Shown: piece by piece, positions 17,660 to 25,986 of the stretch
Layout: every line of letters starts with the position of its first letter
Numbering within the stretch: position 1 is the stretch's first letter
Source: an uncultured Clostridia bacterium
GTDB lineage: Bacteria > Bacillota > Clostridia > UMGS1810
Assembly: GCA_934500875.1 (NCBI GenBank)
Contig: CAKSTL010000014.1
Coordinates: 1 to 46,357 of the forward strand
DNA: 46,357 nucleotides
Direction of reading: 5' to 3'
Made by a program: the position numbers and the translations under genes
The notes under the pieces: generated by a model
Told to the model about the DNA's origin: nothing
Seen by the model: only the letters and a program-made list of their open reading frames with translations
Database searches by the model: none

Positions 17660-18517
17660 TTACGATACCGAGGTTTCAACTCTTTTAACAATGACGGCAT
17701 TGCTGTTTGAAACCTTTGTGCCAAAAATCTTTCTTCCCTGTACCGCAGATGACCCGATAAATGTATTTGTAAGCGGTTTTATCGCAACGGGAACACTCCA
17801 TTCCTCAACTCTGTGACACCAGTTCGGGTGACCGGCAATCATCTCGGTTGTTACCTTTTTGCTTGTTACAACGCCCGTTTTATCTTTTGCAAGACGTGTG
17901 CTCTCAAACACATTAAAGCCGGCAATCTTTCCGACTGCGCCTGCCTGGACAAGCTTCTGCGACAAGTCGCCCTGTCTTATAAAGTTCGTTGTGTCCTGCA
18001 ATAAAAGTGCGTAAATCTCAGGCGAAACAATAAGCCATCTTCCGTCATTCGGAACATTTGCGTTTGAAAGCTTCGTGCGAAGGTCAACGATTTTTCCGTA
18101 AACGGTAGTTTTTGTGCAAGCTGCACTGTTGTCAACCGTTCCGCCTTCCTCAAGCGTTGCAATCGAAACGGCGTCAATTTCGGCAGCAAGTGCATAACCG
18201 GCACTGTCGAGCCTTTCAGCAACAATGTTGTCAGGCACTGCCTGTGCGTCATAACCGTCAATAATTTCGTTAACCGCCTTGTCATACGAAAGGTTCAAAT
18301 CAAGATATGTTGTAGAGCCTCCCGAAAGCGCAAGACCGGTTGCCTTGTTGTAATCACCGACAACAACCTCGGTTGAACGCACGGGAATTTTAACCTTGCC
18401 GGCTTTCGGTTCACCTTCGTATCGGTTGTTGAAAATAAAGTTGTCTTTTGTAACAAGCGACGCCCTTAATTTCTCGTCAATGAGTTTTGAATATCTTTCC
18501 TGTAATGTGTGTGCCAT
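17660..18517 (-). CDS. Major capsid protein
   Basis: 285 residues. The N-terminus MAHTLQERYSKLIDEKLRASLVT and central segments (VKIPVRSTEVVVGDYNK, NNTAAYAL-like AGYALAAEIDAVSIATLEEGG, NVPNDGRWLIVSPEIYALLLQD, AGFNVFESTRL) are typical of HK97-fold coats in A118/PBSX-like phages. Immediately follows the scaffold gene and precedes the connector genes. Confidence 0.9.
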   Translation of the reverse strand: MAHTLQERYSKLIDEKLRASLVTKDNFIFNNRYEGEPKAGKVKIPVRSTEVVVGDYNKATGLALSGGSTTYLDLNLSYDKAVNEIIDGYDAQAVPDNIVAERLDSAGYALAAEIDAVSIATLEEGGTVDNSAACTKTTVYGKIVDLRTKLSNANVPNDGRWLIVSPEIYALLLQDTTNFIRQGDLSQKLVQAGAVGKIAGFNVFESTRLAKDKTGVVTSKKVTTEMIAGHPNWCHRVEEWSVPVAIKPLTNTFIGSSAVQGRKIFGTKVSNSNAVIVKRVETSVS

Positions 18518-18538
18518 TTTTAAAAATCCTCCTGTAAA

Positions 18539-19078
18539 TTAATTTTTTAAATCGGGATTAATGCTGTAAAAAGCCTGTTCAACACCGCTTGCGGCGTCAA
18601 CGCTGCCGTGCTTGAGTCCCGTGTCAAGACCCGTGTCAAAAAGATATCCGTTTTCGTTTTTGACTTTTTCAAGCTGCTCGGCAAAACCCGTAAGGCTTCC
18701 GTCCTCAAATCCGATTTTGTCCATATCCAAAAGCGCTTTCAAGGCTTTTTCGCTTTTTGCGCCCGATTTTTGTATTTCAAGGTCAAGAGCCGACGAAAAT
18801 TTAACCGCATTAAGCTTGTCCTCGTAGTCTTTTCTGATATTTTCAATGTCAGCGTCGTTGTATGTCTTTTCGCCGCCGTCATTTTCATCAGCTTTGTTTT
18901 TCTGTTTTTCCTTAATTTTTGAAATTCTACCCTTAAGCTCGGTAATTTCATTTTCCTTTTTTTCAAATTCCGCCTTGTCGGCGTATCTTTTGCCTATTTC
19001 CTCAAAAATAGCGTCAAAGATTGTTTCCTCCGAAACTTCAATGCCGTTTGCCTTAAAAATTTCCTTAATCCAGTCCAT
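18539..19078 (-). CDS. Capsid scaffolding protein (GP20-like)
   Basis: 179 residues with a long charged coiled coil (about residues 36-95: AEFEKKENEITELKGRISKIKEKQKNK) followed by SALDLEIQKSGAKSEKALKALLDMDKI, the signature of the Phage_GP20 scaffold family, which templates coat assembly and is then removed. Its place just before the coat gene is normal, but the genes upstream of it are tail-fibre and lysis genes rather than the portal/minor capsid group. Confidence 0.88.
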   Translation of the reverse strand: MDWIKEIFKANGIEVSEETIFDAIFEEIGKRYADKAEFEKKENEITELKGRISKIKEKQKNKADENDGGEKTYNDADIENIRKDYEDKLNAVKFSSALDLEIQKSGAKSEKALKALLDMDKIGFEDGSLTGFAEQLEKVKNENGYLFDTGLDTGLKHGSVDAASGVEQAFYSINPDLKN

Positions 19079-19184
19079 TGTTTTTCATCCTTTCAAAATT
19101 TTGTTTTATAGTCGTTTAAAAGCCATAAAATGCTTAAAAACCGTAAAAAAATAAACCCTCTTAACTTTTTAAGAAAGTTTGTTT

Positions 19185-19928
19185 TCAATAAATATCACCA
19201 TTCAAAAACATATAGTTAAAATAATCAAATATGTACCCAAACTTGCAGCTGTCCGCAATAGGTCTGTATCTTCCGCCGAAATAACCGAGAAAATCATTTT
19301 TCGCCGTTTCGTAATTTCTGTAACCCAAATCGGTGCAAAAATCCTCGTGTTTCCAATCAATCGGCGCATAACCTACACACGTAACCCTGCCGCCTCTGCC
19401 GACATCAGGCTCATATCTTAACTGCTCACCGACAGGCGAACACAAATATATCGCCTTTTTGTATTTAGAAGCAATCCTTTTGTCAGCAGTAGAAAAATGA
19501 TTGTTTGAAGCACCTCCTGCCGTACCGCCGTGCGTATGAAGCATTGCAGCGCACGCCCTTGCATAGTTCGCATTGGTGCTGACGTTCTGCATATCTTTTT
19601 TGCCAATTTCAAGACCGTCCCAATAATATCCGTTTTCATCTTTAAATACATATGCACCAAATTCACGGTACAGTGCAATGCTCGCACAGTTTGCATACAC
19701 ACCGAAATCGACAGCGCACTCATCAATCGTGTTAAAATACTTCTTACGATTTGCCACCGTTACAATCCCCGTTTTGTCGTCGTAATCAACATAGAGCCCC
19801 ATATTCTCGGCAATAAATCTAATCGGTAAAAACGTTCTGTCATTCTTCTCGAACGGTGCAGCGTCGTTTGTAATGTTCGCTCCGTTCACCTCAAAAATAT
19901 TGCTACCTGCCTTACATTTTATCTGCAA
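19185..19928 (-). CDS. CuAO-N stalk + DUF4329 (JAMM-like) protein of the lysis module
   Basis: 247 residues in two parts. Residues 1-60 are a CuAO-N-type stalk (FEVNGANITNDAAPF, TFLPIRFIAENMGLYVDYD), like those of secreted host proteins in this window. Residues ~63-190 match DUF4329: H131-T-H133-G, then F145-S146-T-A-D149, and YLCSPVGEQLRYEP, a JAB/JAMM-like metal-site arrangement. No signal peptide is seen. It overlaps the amidase gene by 17 nt, so both are probably translated together, perhaps a split two-domain lysin. Substrate unknown: an isopeptidase- or peptidase-like activity on the wall, or a toxin released at lysis, are both possible. Confidence 0.72.
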   Translation of the reverse strand: MQIKCKAGSNIFEVNGANITNDAAPFEKNDRTFLPIRFIAENMGLYVDYDDKTGIVTVANRKKYFNTIDECAVDFGVYANCASIALYREFGAYVFKDENGYYWDGLEIGKKDMQNVSTNANYARACAAMLHTHGGTAGGASNNHFSTADKRIASKYKKAIYLCSPVGEQLRYEPDVGRGGRVTCVGYAPIDWKHEDFCTDLGYRNYETAKNDFLGYFGGRYRPIADSCKFGYIFDYFNYMFLNGDIY

Positions 19929-20625
19929 TGAAAGTCCCCACCTTTCTTAAAAGCCATTTAAAATCGTCATCATCCCACGTGCCGTTGTACCATTTGTCTG
20001 CGTCGGATATAATGTCCTTGTCCTTCAGCAGTGCAATGGCGTCGGTCACCGGCATATATTCTTTCTCGGTTTTAACAAGCGTAAATTCGCAAATGCCCTC
20101 AAAAATTGCCCTTGCAATCACCTCGGGTGACCGCATAAGACTTGCGTTTTCGGGATTTGTAATAAATCCCATTTCAATGAGTATCGCCGGCATATTCGTG
20201 TGCTTTAATACACCCAAATCCTTCCGCTCGGCAATTTTCTCACTTCTGCCGTCCAGCCCCAAGGGTATAAGCCTCTCTATAACCGCACTTGCAAGCTTTT
20301 GCGCAGCCGATTTTTTTGAATATACGCAAATATGTGCGCCCCTCGTATTCTTGTCGGGCGAAGAATCGCAGTGAAGCGAAATAAAATAATCCGCCCCAAA
20401 TTTGTTCGCCTGAATATACCTGTAGTTTATCGAACGGTTAAGCGTCGCCGCAACGTTGTCGGCAAGCTTGTTTCGCGAGCATCTTACCAAAAACCCTGCG
20501 TCGGATAAAAATTTTGCAAGATATGAGCCGATAAAGTACGTAATATCCTGCTCTCTTAAGCCGTTCCCGATTGCCCCCGTGTCCGCACCCGAGTAGTTGT
20601 GCCCCGCATCAATAAATATTTTCAT
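19912..20625 (-). CDS. Endolysin: N-acetylmuramoyl-L-alanine amidase (Amidase_3)
   Basis: 237 residues. An Amidase_3 catalytic domain covers residues 1-182: zinc ligands H9 (DAGHN), E25 and H85 (SLHCDSS), and catalytic E151 (ILIEMGFITNPENASLM). The C-terminal ~50 residues (VTDAIALLKDKDIISDADKW) form a helical module seen in clostridial endolysins. It lies downstream of the holin-like genes. Cuts the amide bond between MurNAc and the stem peptide to release phage. No signal peptide, so holin-dependent. Confidence 0.93.
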   Translation of the reverse strand: MKIFIDAGHNYSGADTGAIGNGLREQDITYFIGSYLAKFLSDAGFLVRCSRNKLADNVAATLNRSINYRYIQANKFGADYFISLHCDSSPDKNTRGAHICVYSKKSAAQKLASAVIERLIPLGLDGRSEKIAERKDLGVLKHTNMPAILIEMGFITNPENASLMRSPEVIARAIFEGICEFTLVKTEKEYMPVTDAIALLKDKDIISDADKWYNGTWDDDDFKWLLRKVGTFIADKM

Positions 20626-20634
20626 ATTGCCACC

Positions 20635-20895
20635 TCATTTTCTTTCCAAACTGTGTATCCTTGCCTCGTGATTTTCCGCTTTCAGCTTAAGCTCGTCAAT
20701 TTCCGTACCGTGCTTTGAAATGCGCGCGTCTTGAACTTTGTCATTGTCAATTAACCTGTTTATTACGGCGGTAAGGTTTATGATAGACTCGTTCAGCGTC
20801 TGCATAGGCTTAAAAGCTTTGGCAATCATAGCTACAAAACCGCCCACAACAACGGCCGCCGCTATGATTACACCAACCATTTCATTAGTCACCAT
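20635..20895 (-). CDS. Small membrane-anchored coiled-coil protein (XhlA/BhlA-like, holin partner)
   Basis: 86 residues: one N-terminal membrane helix (VGVIIAAAVVVGGFVAMIA) and a coiled coil (KVQDARISKHGTEIDELKLKAENHEARIHSLE). This is the layout of XhlA/BhlA-type proteins that cooperate with a holin. It overlaps the holin gene by 11 nt and is followed by the amidase. The start is assumed to be ATG 20895, with a weak ribosome site. Confidence 0.75.
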   Translation of the reverse strand: MVTNEMVGVIIAAAVVVGGFVAMIAKAFKPMQTLNESIINLTAVINRLIDNDKVQDARISKHGTEIDELKLKAENHEARIHSLERK

Positions 20896-21136
20896 TTTTA
20901 ATATTCCTTACCGCTTCAAATGCTCCGGTAGCCGCCAACCCCGAAGCAAGTCCGCCTAAAAGTATCTCGGGCGTGAACGCACGATTTACCCAAATATTCA
21001 TACCAACGCCCAAAATGCCCAAAATAAGTGGTATGTACTTGTTCGGTATAAAATTAAGACTGTGCTTTATAATGTACCCAACCGCCAAGCATATTGCCAT
21101 ACACACCGCAACCACATAATTCGATAAAATTTCCAT
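20885..21136 (-). CDS. Phage holin
   Basis: 83 residues with three hydrophobic segments (YVVAVCMAICLAVGYII, YIPLILGILGVGMNIWV, LLGGLASGLAATGAFEAV), matching holins of the Phage_holin_5_2 type (the segment SLNFIPNKYIPLI is typical). Its ATG overlaps the stop of the gene before. Forms membrane holes that let the amidase reach the wall. Confidence 0.85.
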   Translation of the reverse strand: MEILSNYVVAVCMAICLAVGYIIKHSLNFIPNKYIPLILGILGVGMNIWVNRAFTPEILLGGLASGLAATGAFEAVRNIKNGD

Positions 21137-21438
21137 TATTCCGTTTCCCCCGTTTCTTCAGTTTCTTCAGTTGCTTCAGTTTCCGCAGGTATATCGCAAA
21201 CCTCGTATGTTTCGGTTATATCCTCGCCGTCAACATATTTTTTGCTTAAATACTGTGTTTCCGCATCATATTCGGGCATAATCGCCATAATAAGTTTTTT
21301 ATACCCAAAACCCTTTAATTCGTCCTCCGACGGCGAAAAAATCTGCTTGATAAGCCTGTTTCCGACGTAAAACCTAAGCGGTGAACCGTCGTATTCGGTT
21401 ACTTCGTTCTCGTTTTTGAATAAATACATTTTGTCCAT
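21136..21438 (-). CDS. Tail-fibre-associated small protein, unknown function
   Basis: 100 residues. N-terminal part resembles short proteins encoded just after tail fibres in Firmicutes phages (SPLRFYVGNRLIKQIFSPSEDELKGFGYKKLI); the last 17 residues are almost only T and E (TEATEETEETGETE). Position between the fibre and the holin suggests a fibre-assembly or accessory role, but no function is established from sequence. Confidence 0.6.
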   Translation of the reverse strand: MDKMYLFKNENEVTEYDGSPLRFYVGNRLIKQIFSPSEDELKGFGYKKLIMAIMPEYDAETQYLSKKYVDGEDITETYEVCDIPAETEATEETEETGETE

Positions 21439-21471
21439 TTTAAAATACCTCCGTTATTTTTTATAGTATTC

Positions 21472-24096
21472 TTACGGCTTTTTGACAAGAAGGTGCTCCC
21501 CACAAAGGAAGCTCGAGTGCGAGAAAGCGTTGTTGCAGGGAAGAGAGAACGCTCCGGCGTAAGCAGCGGTGTTCCTGTAACCGCCGAGCAAAGGCAGGCG
21601 AACGCCTGTGTTCTGATAGTAGCAATCCGGAACATAGGTTGATGAACTTCCTCCTGTCGCCGTCGGGAACATTACCCACGGGGCTTTTTCATCATATCCG
21701 AAAGCGGACACATAGCCGTTTGCTTCTGCATTCGTGTAGCCGACTGCTCTGTACTTGCCATTGTAAACGCCGTCAGCATAATCGCTCATACTGTTTGCAT
21801 AATATACCACCCTGTCTTTGATATTTACGCCGTCAATAAATCTGAATAGTTTTGCGTGGAAGCCTTCAATGCCCCGATAGTTAACATCTGCATAGCCGTT
21901 TGTGTAATTGTTGATACCTGCAAGCCAGCCGCTTTTTCCATTCAAGGCATCGCAAGAGCCATTAAGCGGAGCAACATTCCATACAATGTCGCCAACCGCA
22001 ACGCTTATAGCGTCACCATCAAATGTAATTGTAGTCTGTCCTGCTTCATCATCTGTTGAAATTGCCGTTATTGTTCTTGGTGTGGTAGCTTTATTGTTAG
22101 CGCCTAATGATGTACCTATTTCTATACGCTGACCCAATTTGTAAGCGTTTTTATATGCGGAAGAAATAGTTATGGTATTTTCATTTGTTGTAGCTACCAA
22201 TGCTTTATGGTTTGTAGTATGTTGTAATCTACAAGCGCCTTCACCAAGAGCTGCCTGAGAGTTAGTATTGGCATATTCAACTAAATAAAGCATTTGTAAT
22301 GCACTCGTGCAAGATAAATCCTCAATACCCCATATAGCACCTTTGTTTCGGGCGTATGTGCGGAAGGTCGCTCTTGTCGTTCTCACTCTGGGCTGAACGC
22401 CCGTAATACTCTGCAATTTGACCTTGTTGTCGGTTTCATCGGTGTATGAGCTTGCATTATATGCCGAATGAAAAACTTTGCTGACTTCTTTTCCATTGTC
22501 GATGAAAAGAGGGTGCAGCTCATATCCAGGTAACTGTTTTTCACAAATCCACATTTCCTCGACAATGCCTGTCTTGACTCTCTTGTAATAGAATTTGGGT
22601 ATTTCTACCATAACATCACCATTACTACCGTCACGTTTAAAAGTAGCATCTCCAATGTATGCAGTAACGTTACCACTATCATCAATGTTGCACGTCTTAA
22701 TATCACTCCACGGATATATACTATCAAAATCATTTTGCACATAATCCGTAGTTCCACGGTGTGAATTTGCAACAAGACCCACAGCGTTTCCGAGTCTATC
22801 GCACAAAGTAGAAGCCGTACCATTCCAGCGCACTCCGTATTCCTTAACTCTATTACCGCAATTAGTTTTATAATACTTTGCCGAAATTTTTTTCGGTTTA
22901 ACCGCAGTGTCCGTTGTAATTGTGTTCGTGCCTTTGTTTAACACAATATCGGGCAAATTATCAGTCTTGTAATTTATGCTCTCACCGCCAGCAAGCGGAG
23001 AGTTAAGGTATATTGTTGTGTTGTTTTCGCCGTTTATAAGTATAGGAATTTTGTATTTGCCATACGGCTCAAAACCGGAAGCCGTTTCGCCAATTTCCAG
23101 CATAGGTTTAAATATCATATTATTTATGGTTGAACCCGAAACAACAAGTATATTAATATTTACCTTATTCCACCGAACGTCAATATTTGGAAAATCCAAT
23201 ATTATATCTCCGTTTGATGTTGTATATACAAGCTTAGACCAAGTTGCGCCATAATAAAAATCGGCTGCCAAATAACATAACTGGTTTCCGCCCCCTGATA
23301 AAATATATGTTTTTGTCATGTCGAAGCTTGTTTTCTGCATTTCCCGCAACCTGATTGTAGACTTTGATGTTGCTGTACCGTTTACTGTTATGCTTCCGTC
23401 ACCGTTATCTGTAAAGGTAATTCCATTTTTTGTTATTGTTGTATTTTCATACGGATACGGAAGCAAATTACCTGTCAAATCACCTACAGATGTCTTTGTG
23501 TACGGTAAAAATACGTCTTTTTCGGTTTCGTATACGGCAATTCTGAATTTAACCGTAATCTTTACCCCCGGCGGTGCGTTGAGAAATGTCCGAAGCATAT
23601 TGGTGCAACCCGAAAAATCAGACCTTGATGTAATTGTGGCTTTATAAATTCCTGCGGCTTTATATCTTAAGCTTGGTTTTACAAACTGAGAATTAGCAGC
23701 CGTCGCATTGGGCTCGCTCTTTGCATACAGATAATAACCTGTATCCGAAGCAGCAGGTGTACTTTCTACATCAAAAGTTTCTATCTGTGTGTATATATAA
23801 TAGTTTGTATCCGGCTTTATAAGCGTGCAGGGTTTGTCGCTTACCCACCTGTATTTGACATTTGTTCCTGTTGTATTATCCAAAGTAGTCGTCATCCAGC
23901 CGTCTTTATCAACTGTAAATCCATTGGCTTTTGTGTCATAATTAAACAAATTTTCCCCATACTCGGTATTGCCCTCAATGGTGTAATCTTTCAAATATTT
24001 TCCCTTCGCATTACCTATAATAAGCGGATACCCTTCCGCATTGCCAAGCTTTACAGCATTGTGCATTTTCCGTCTTGCATAATCAGCATAAATCAT
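21472..24096 (-). CDS. Tail fibre/adhesin with C-type-lectin-like, DGR-type variable C-terminus
   Basis: 874 residues. N-terminal attachment region (MIYADYARRKMHNAVKLG), beta-rich carbohydrate-binding-like modules with low-complexity threonine stretches, then a CLec/FGE-like C-terminal domain (NDFDSIYPWSDIKTCNI, DVMVEIPKFYYKR, ALQMLYLVEYANTNSQAALGEG). The end has GGYRNTAAYAGAFSLPCNNA followed by SHSSFLCGEHLLV, the layout of diversity-generating-retroelement target proteins. Codons there are mostly NNC/NNT at the variable places. Recognises the host surface. Parts of the middle are more AT-rich than the ends, which suggests mosaic assembly by recombination. Confidence 0.85.
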   Translation of the reverse strand: MIYADYARRKMHNAVKLGNAEGYPLIIGNAKGKYLKDYTIEGNTEYGENLFNYDTKANGFTVDKDGWMTTTLDNTTGTNVKYRWVSDKPCTLIKPDTNYYIYTQIETFDVESTPAASDTGYYLYAKSEPNATAANSQFVKPSLRYKAAGIYKATITSRSDFSGCTNMLRTFLNAPPGVKITVKFRIAVYETEKDVFLPYTKTSVGDLTGNLLPYPYENTTITKNGITFTDNGDGSITVNGTATSKSTIRLREMQKTSFDMTKTYILSGGGNQLCYLAADFYYGATWSKLVYTTSNGDIILDFPNIDVRWNKVNINILVVSGSTINNMIFKPMLEIGETASGFEPYGKYKIPILINGENNTTIYLNSPLAGGESINYKTDNLPDIVLNKGTNTITTDTAVKPKKISAKYYKTNCGNRVKEYGVRWNGTASTLCDRLGNAVGLVANSHRGTTDYVQNDFDSIYPWSDIKTCNIDDSGNVTAYIGDATFKRDGSNGDVMVEIPKFYYKRVKTGIVEEMWICEKQLPGYELHPLFIDNGKEVSKVFHSAYNASSYTDETDNKVKLQSITGVQPRVRTTRATFRTYARNKGAIWGIEDLSCTSALQMLYLVEYANTNSQAALGEGACRLQHTTNHKALVATTNENTITISSAYKNAYKLGQRIEIGTSLGANNKATTPRTITAISTDDEAGQTTITFDGDAISVAVGDIVWNVAPLNGSCDALNGKSGWLAGINNYTNGYADVNYRGIEGFHAKLFRFIDGVNIKDRVVYYANSMSDYADGVYNGKYRAVGYTNAEANGYVSAFGYDEKAPWVMFPTATGGSSSTYVPDCYYQNTGVRLPLLGGYRNTAAYAGAFSLPCNNAFSHSSFLCGEHLLVKKP
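21475..21600 (-). other. Candidate DGR variable region at the 3' end of the fibre gene
   Basis: The last ~40 codons. The conserved frame G-G-x-x-x-x-x-x-x-A-G-x-F-x-L-x-x-N-N-A-x-S-x-S is kept, while intervening positions use TAC, AAC, ACC, CAC, AGC, TTC, CTT, CCC and TGT codons, as expected if AAC/AAT codons of a template were mutated at adenines. No second copy (template repeat) and no reverse transcriptase were found in this window. Confidence 0.55.
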
Positions 24097-24107
24097 ATCC
24101 GCCCCCC

Positions 24108-25007
24108 TTATTCCTCGGTACTCGGTGTGTAATCATATTCCGTGTATGATATCCGCCATCCGTATACATTGGCATTGTTTTCAACCGCAATAACGCCCCA
24201 GTCGAAAAATAAAGAGTAAATCTTGTTTGCCTCGGGCGTGAAGTCAAATTCCGTCATACCGTAGTTAGAGGTTATCGTGACCGTCGGCACAGTCGCCCCC
24301 GTCACAAAATCATATTGAATAAAATCACCGCTTTGTCCTTGCGGCAGTGTAAGTGCAATGCTCGTGCTTGATGTGTTATTTATCGAATAAATCGTGTTGA
24401 CTGCAAGTGTTGCAGGCAAAGTGTCAGACGTAACAGGTCGAACACTGCGCACTGCATAATCAAGAGTATGTGGTACGATAGGTTTATAATGGCTTTCTCT
24501 GTTGTTTATATCATAGATTGTAGCCATACTGGTTGAAACTACAGAATATATTTCTGCTCCTGTTACATAAACAAAGCTAGTTCCGTATTCACTTTTGGTT
24601 GTTACAACACCATACCTCCAACCTGGCTCTCCCATACTTATAGCATAATCATTACCTCGTATAACCTTAATCCATTCATATGATTTTGTACCGTCAGTTT
24701 CGCTTGTTGTAATACTCGTACACTGATATAATTTTGTATTTGTATTGTCCAAATACATCTGCCCGACAAAATCCGCAACAGTTGTTTTTGTAGGCGCTCC
24801 ATTGCCCTTTAAATAACTTTCCGATACAATGGTGTTTCCGTCAATATCAACATTCTTGTCCCCGTCGGGAGAAATTTTTTTCCCGTTTGCCGATACCGAT
24901 TTTATCGTTATTTCACCGTCAGTATATTTTTTCGCCCTTTCAAAATCAGTTGCCGCCGAAAAATCAAGCTCTTTGTCATCCAAAAGCGAAAAATTGAATT
25001 CATCCAT
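24108..25007 (-). CDS. Tail fibre/baseplate appendage protein
   Basis: 299 residues from ATG 25007, 7 nt after GGAGG (an ATG 3 nt earlier is possible; the longer frame to 25094 is rejected because it lies in the previous gene). The N-terminal helical stretch (DEFNFSLLDDKELDFSAATDFERAKKYTDGEITIKSV) resembles collars of phage fibres; the rest is beta-rich with many T, S and Y. It is coupled to the BppU-like gene upstream and followed 11 nt later by the large fibre gene, so all three probably form the adsorption apparatus. Confidence 0.7.
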   Translation of the reverse strand: MDEFNFSLLDDKELDFSAATDFERAKKYTDGEITIKSVSANGKKISPDGDKNVDIDGNTIVSESYLKGNGAPTKTTVADFVGQMYLDNTNTKLYQCTSITTSETDGTKSYEWIKVIRGNDYAISMGEPGWRYGVVTTKSEYGTSFVYVTGAEIYSVVSTSMATIYDINNRESHYKPIVPHTLDYAVRSVRPVTSDTLPATLAVNTIYSINNTSSTSIALTLPQGQSGDFIQYDFVTGATVPTVTITSNYGMTEFDFTPEANKIYSLFFDWGVIAVENNANVYGWRISYTEYDYTPSTEE

Positions 25008-25314
25008 CATTAACCCTCCAGTCAAGAATAAAATCACCCTTAAATATGGTCTTAACCGCACCGCCGACAGCATTAAACTGAACGTCGTAAACATATGTGC
25101 CGCTTTTTATGCCGGATGTGTCCTCGGGCATAATGTCAATAACCGCCAAATCGCCGTCAAAGTCCGTAACCTCTTTTTTAAGCAAATATCTGTCAGATAA
25201 AATATCCTCTTTTACCGAAAACGTTATCTTGTCACCCTCCGAAAAATCGCCGTCGTCGTTTCTGACAGTAAAACTCTTGTTGTTGCCTTGCGTCATTATT
25301 AATGTGTATTCCAT
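25000..25314 (-). CDS. Baseplate upper protein (BppU)-like
   Basis: 104 residues matching the N-terminal domain of BppU-type baseplate proteins: YTLIMTQGNNKSFTVRNDDGDFSEGDKITFSVKED and the C-terminal GTYVYDVQFNAVGGAVKTIFKGDFILDW. Such domains attach receptor-binding proteins to the baseplate. It starts after a good GGAGGTG but directly behind two terminators, and opens the tail-fibre/lysis cassette. Confidence 0.78.
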   Translation of the reverse strand: MEYTLIMTQGNNKSFTVRNDDGDFSEGDKITFSVKEDILSDRYLLKKEVTDFDGDLAVIDIMPEDTSGIKSGTYVYDVQFNAVGGAVKTIFKGDFILDWRVNDG

Positions 25315-25344
25315 TTATCGCACCTCCAAACATAAAATTCAATT

Positions 25345-25368
25345 AAAAAAGAGGGTTATAAAACCCTC
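25345..25368 (-). terminator. Terminator between head genes and the fibre cassette (second of two)
   Basis: Minus-strand stem GAGGGTT / AACCCTC (25351-25357 with 25362-25368) followed by TTTTTT, about 25 bp upstream of the BppU-like ribosome site. Works on the plus strand too (A/T runs on both sides). Confidence 0.85.
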
Positions 25369-25445
25369 AAAAAATTTCAAAGCAAGGTTTCTGCTTTTTG
25401 GTATGCGGAACAAAACCTGCCAAACAAACCGCATAAATTTTCGCA

Positions 25446-25474
25446 ATCAAAAAACACCCTTTAAAAGGGTGTTT
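25446..25474 (-). terminator. Terminator between head genes and the fibre cassette (first of two)
   Basis: Perfect 11-bp arms AAACACCCTTT (25452-25462) and AAAGGGTGTTT (25464-25474); on the minus strand the tract after the stem is TTTTTT. No consensus promoter is visible between the two terminators. Confidence 0.85.
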
Positions 25475-25489
25475 AAAACTTGTTTATAC

Positions 25490-25738
25490 TTACCATTCTG
25501 TAATTTCAACTGTATCGGCAATTTCATTGAGGCTTTTCCCGTCAAAAAAATTTATCGTCATAACCTCATCAATATCGTGTGCCGTATGAACGGTGTTTTC
25601 GCCGTACCACATATTAAAATATATTTTTCTTTCTTCGGGAATGTAAAAGGGGTCAACTCCGCAATCTTTGCCGTTGTAGTCAAAACACATATGTGAAGCA
25701 CATTCCAAAAGTCTGTTTTTTATTTTTTCAGCCATCAT
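25490..25738 (-). CDS. Small phage protein, unknown
   Basis: 82 residues, acidic, one domain (CASHMCFDYNGKDCGVDPFYIPEERKIYFNMWYG). It overlaps the previous small gene by 4 nt and is the last gene before two terminators. It resembles small proteins next to head genes of Clostridia phages. It might be an accessory head protein, or part of an immunity pair for the C-terminal extension of the minor capsid protein; there is no direct evidence for either. Confidence 0.6.
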   Translation of the reverse strand: MMAEKIKNRLLECASHMCFDYNGKDCGVDPFYIPEERKIYFNMWYGENTVHTAHDIDEVMTINFFDGKSLNEIADTVEITEW

Positions 25739-25986
25739 AATATTGCCTTTTTAAGTGTGTCGTCAATGTCCTTTATAATTTCAAACTTACCGCCCTTGTA
25801 TTCTCCGCATAATGCTTTAGGCTTTTTCGGGCTGTATAAATAACCGCATTCCTCTTCGCTGTCGTCTATAATTCGGAGAGCCCCGGTAAACTCGTCAACC
25901 TCAAGTACACTGTAGACCTTGCCGTTTGTAAGCCCCGTGCAACCAATGTTCGGACCTATATATCTGACCTGCATTTGTTTTTTCAT
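25735..25986 (-). CDS. Small SH3-like phage protein, unknown
   Basis: 83 residues with a small beta-barrel pattern (VRYIGPNIGCTGLTNGKVYSVLEVDEFTGALRIIDDSEEECGYLYSP). It overlaps the minor capsid gene by 4 nt and the next gene by 4 nt, so the three are translated as a unit. Function unknown. Confidence 0.62.
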   Translation of the reverse strand: MKKQMQVRYIGPNIGCTGLTNGKVYSVLEVDEFTGALRIIDDSEEECGYLYSPKKPKALCGEYKGGKFEIIKDIDDTLKKAIL

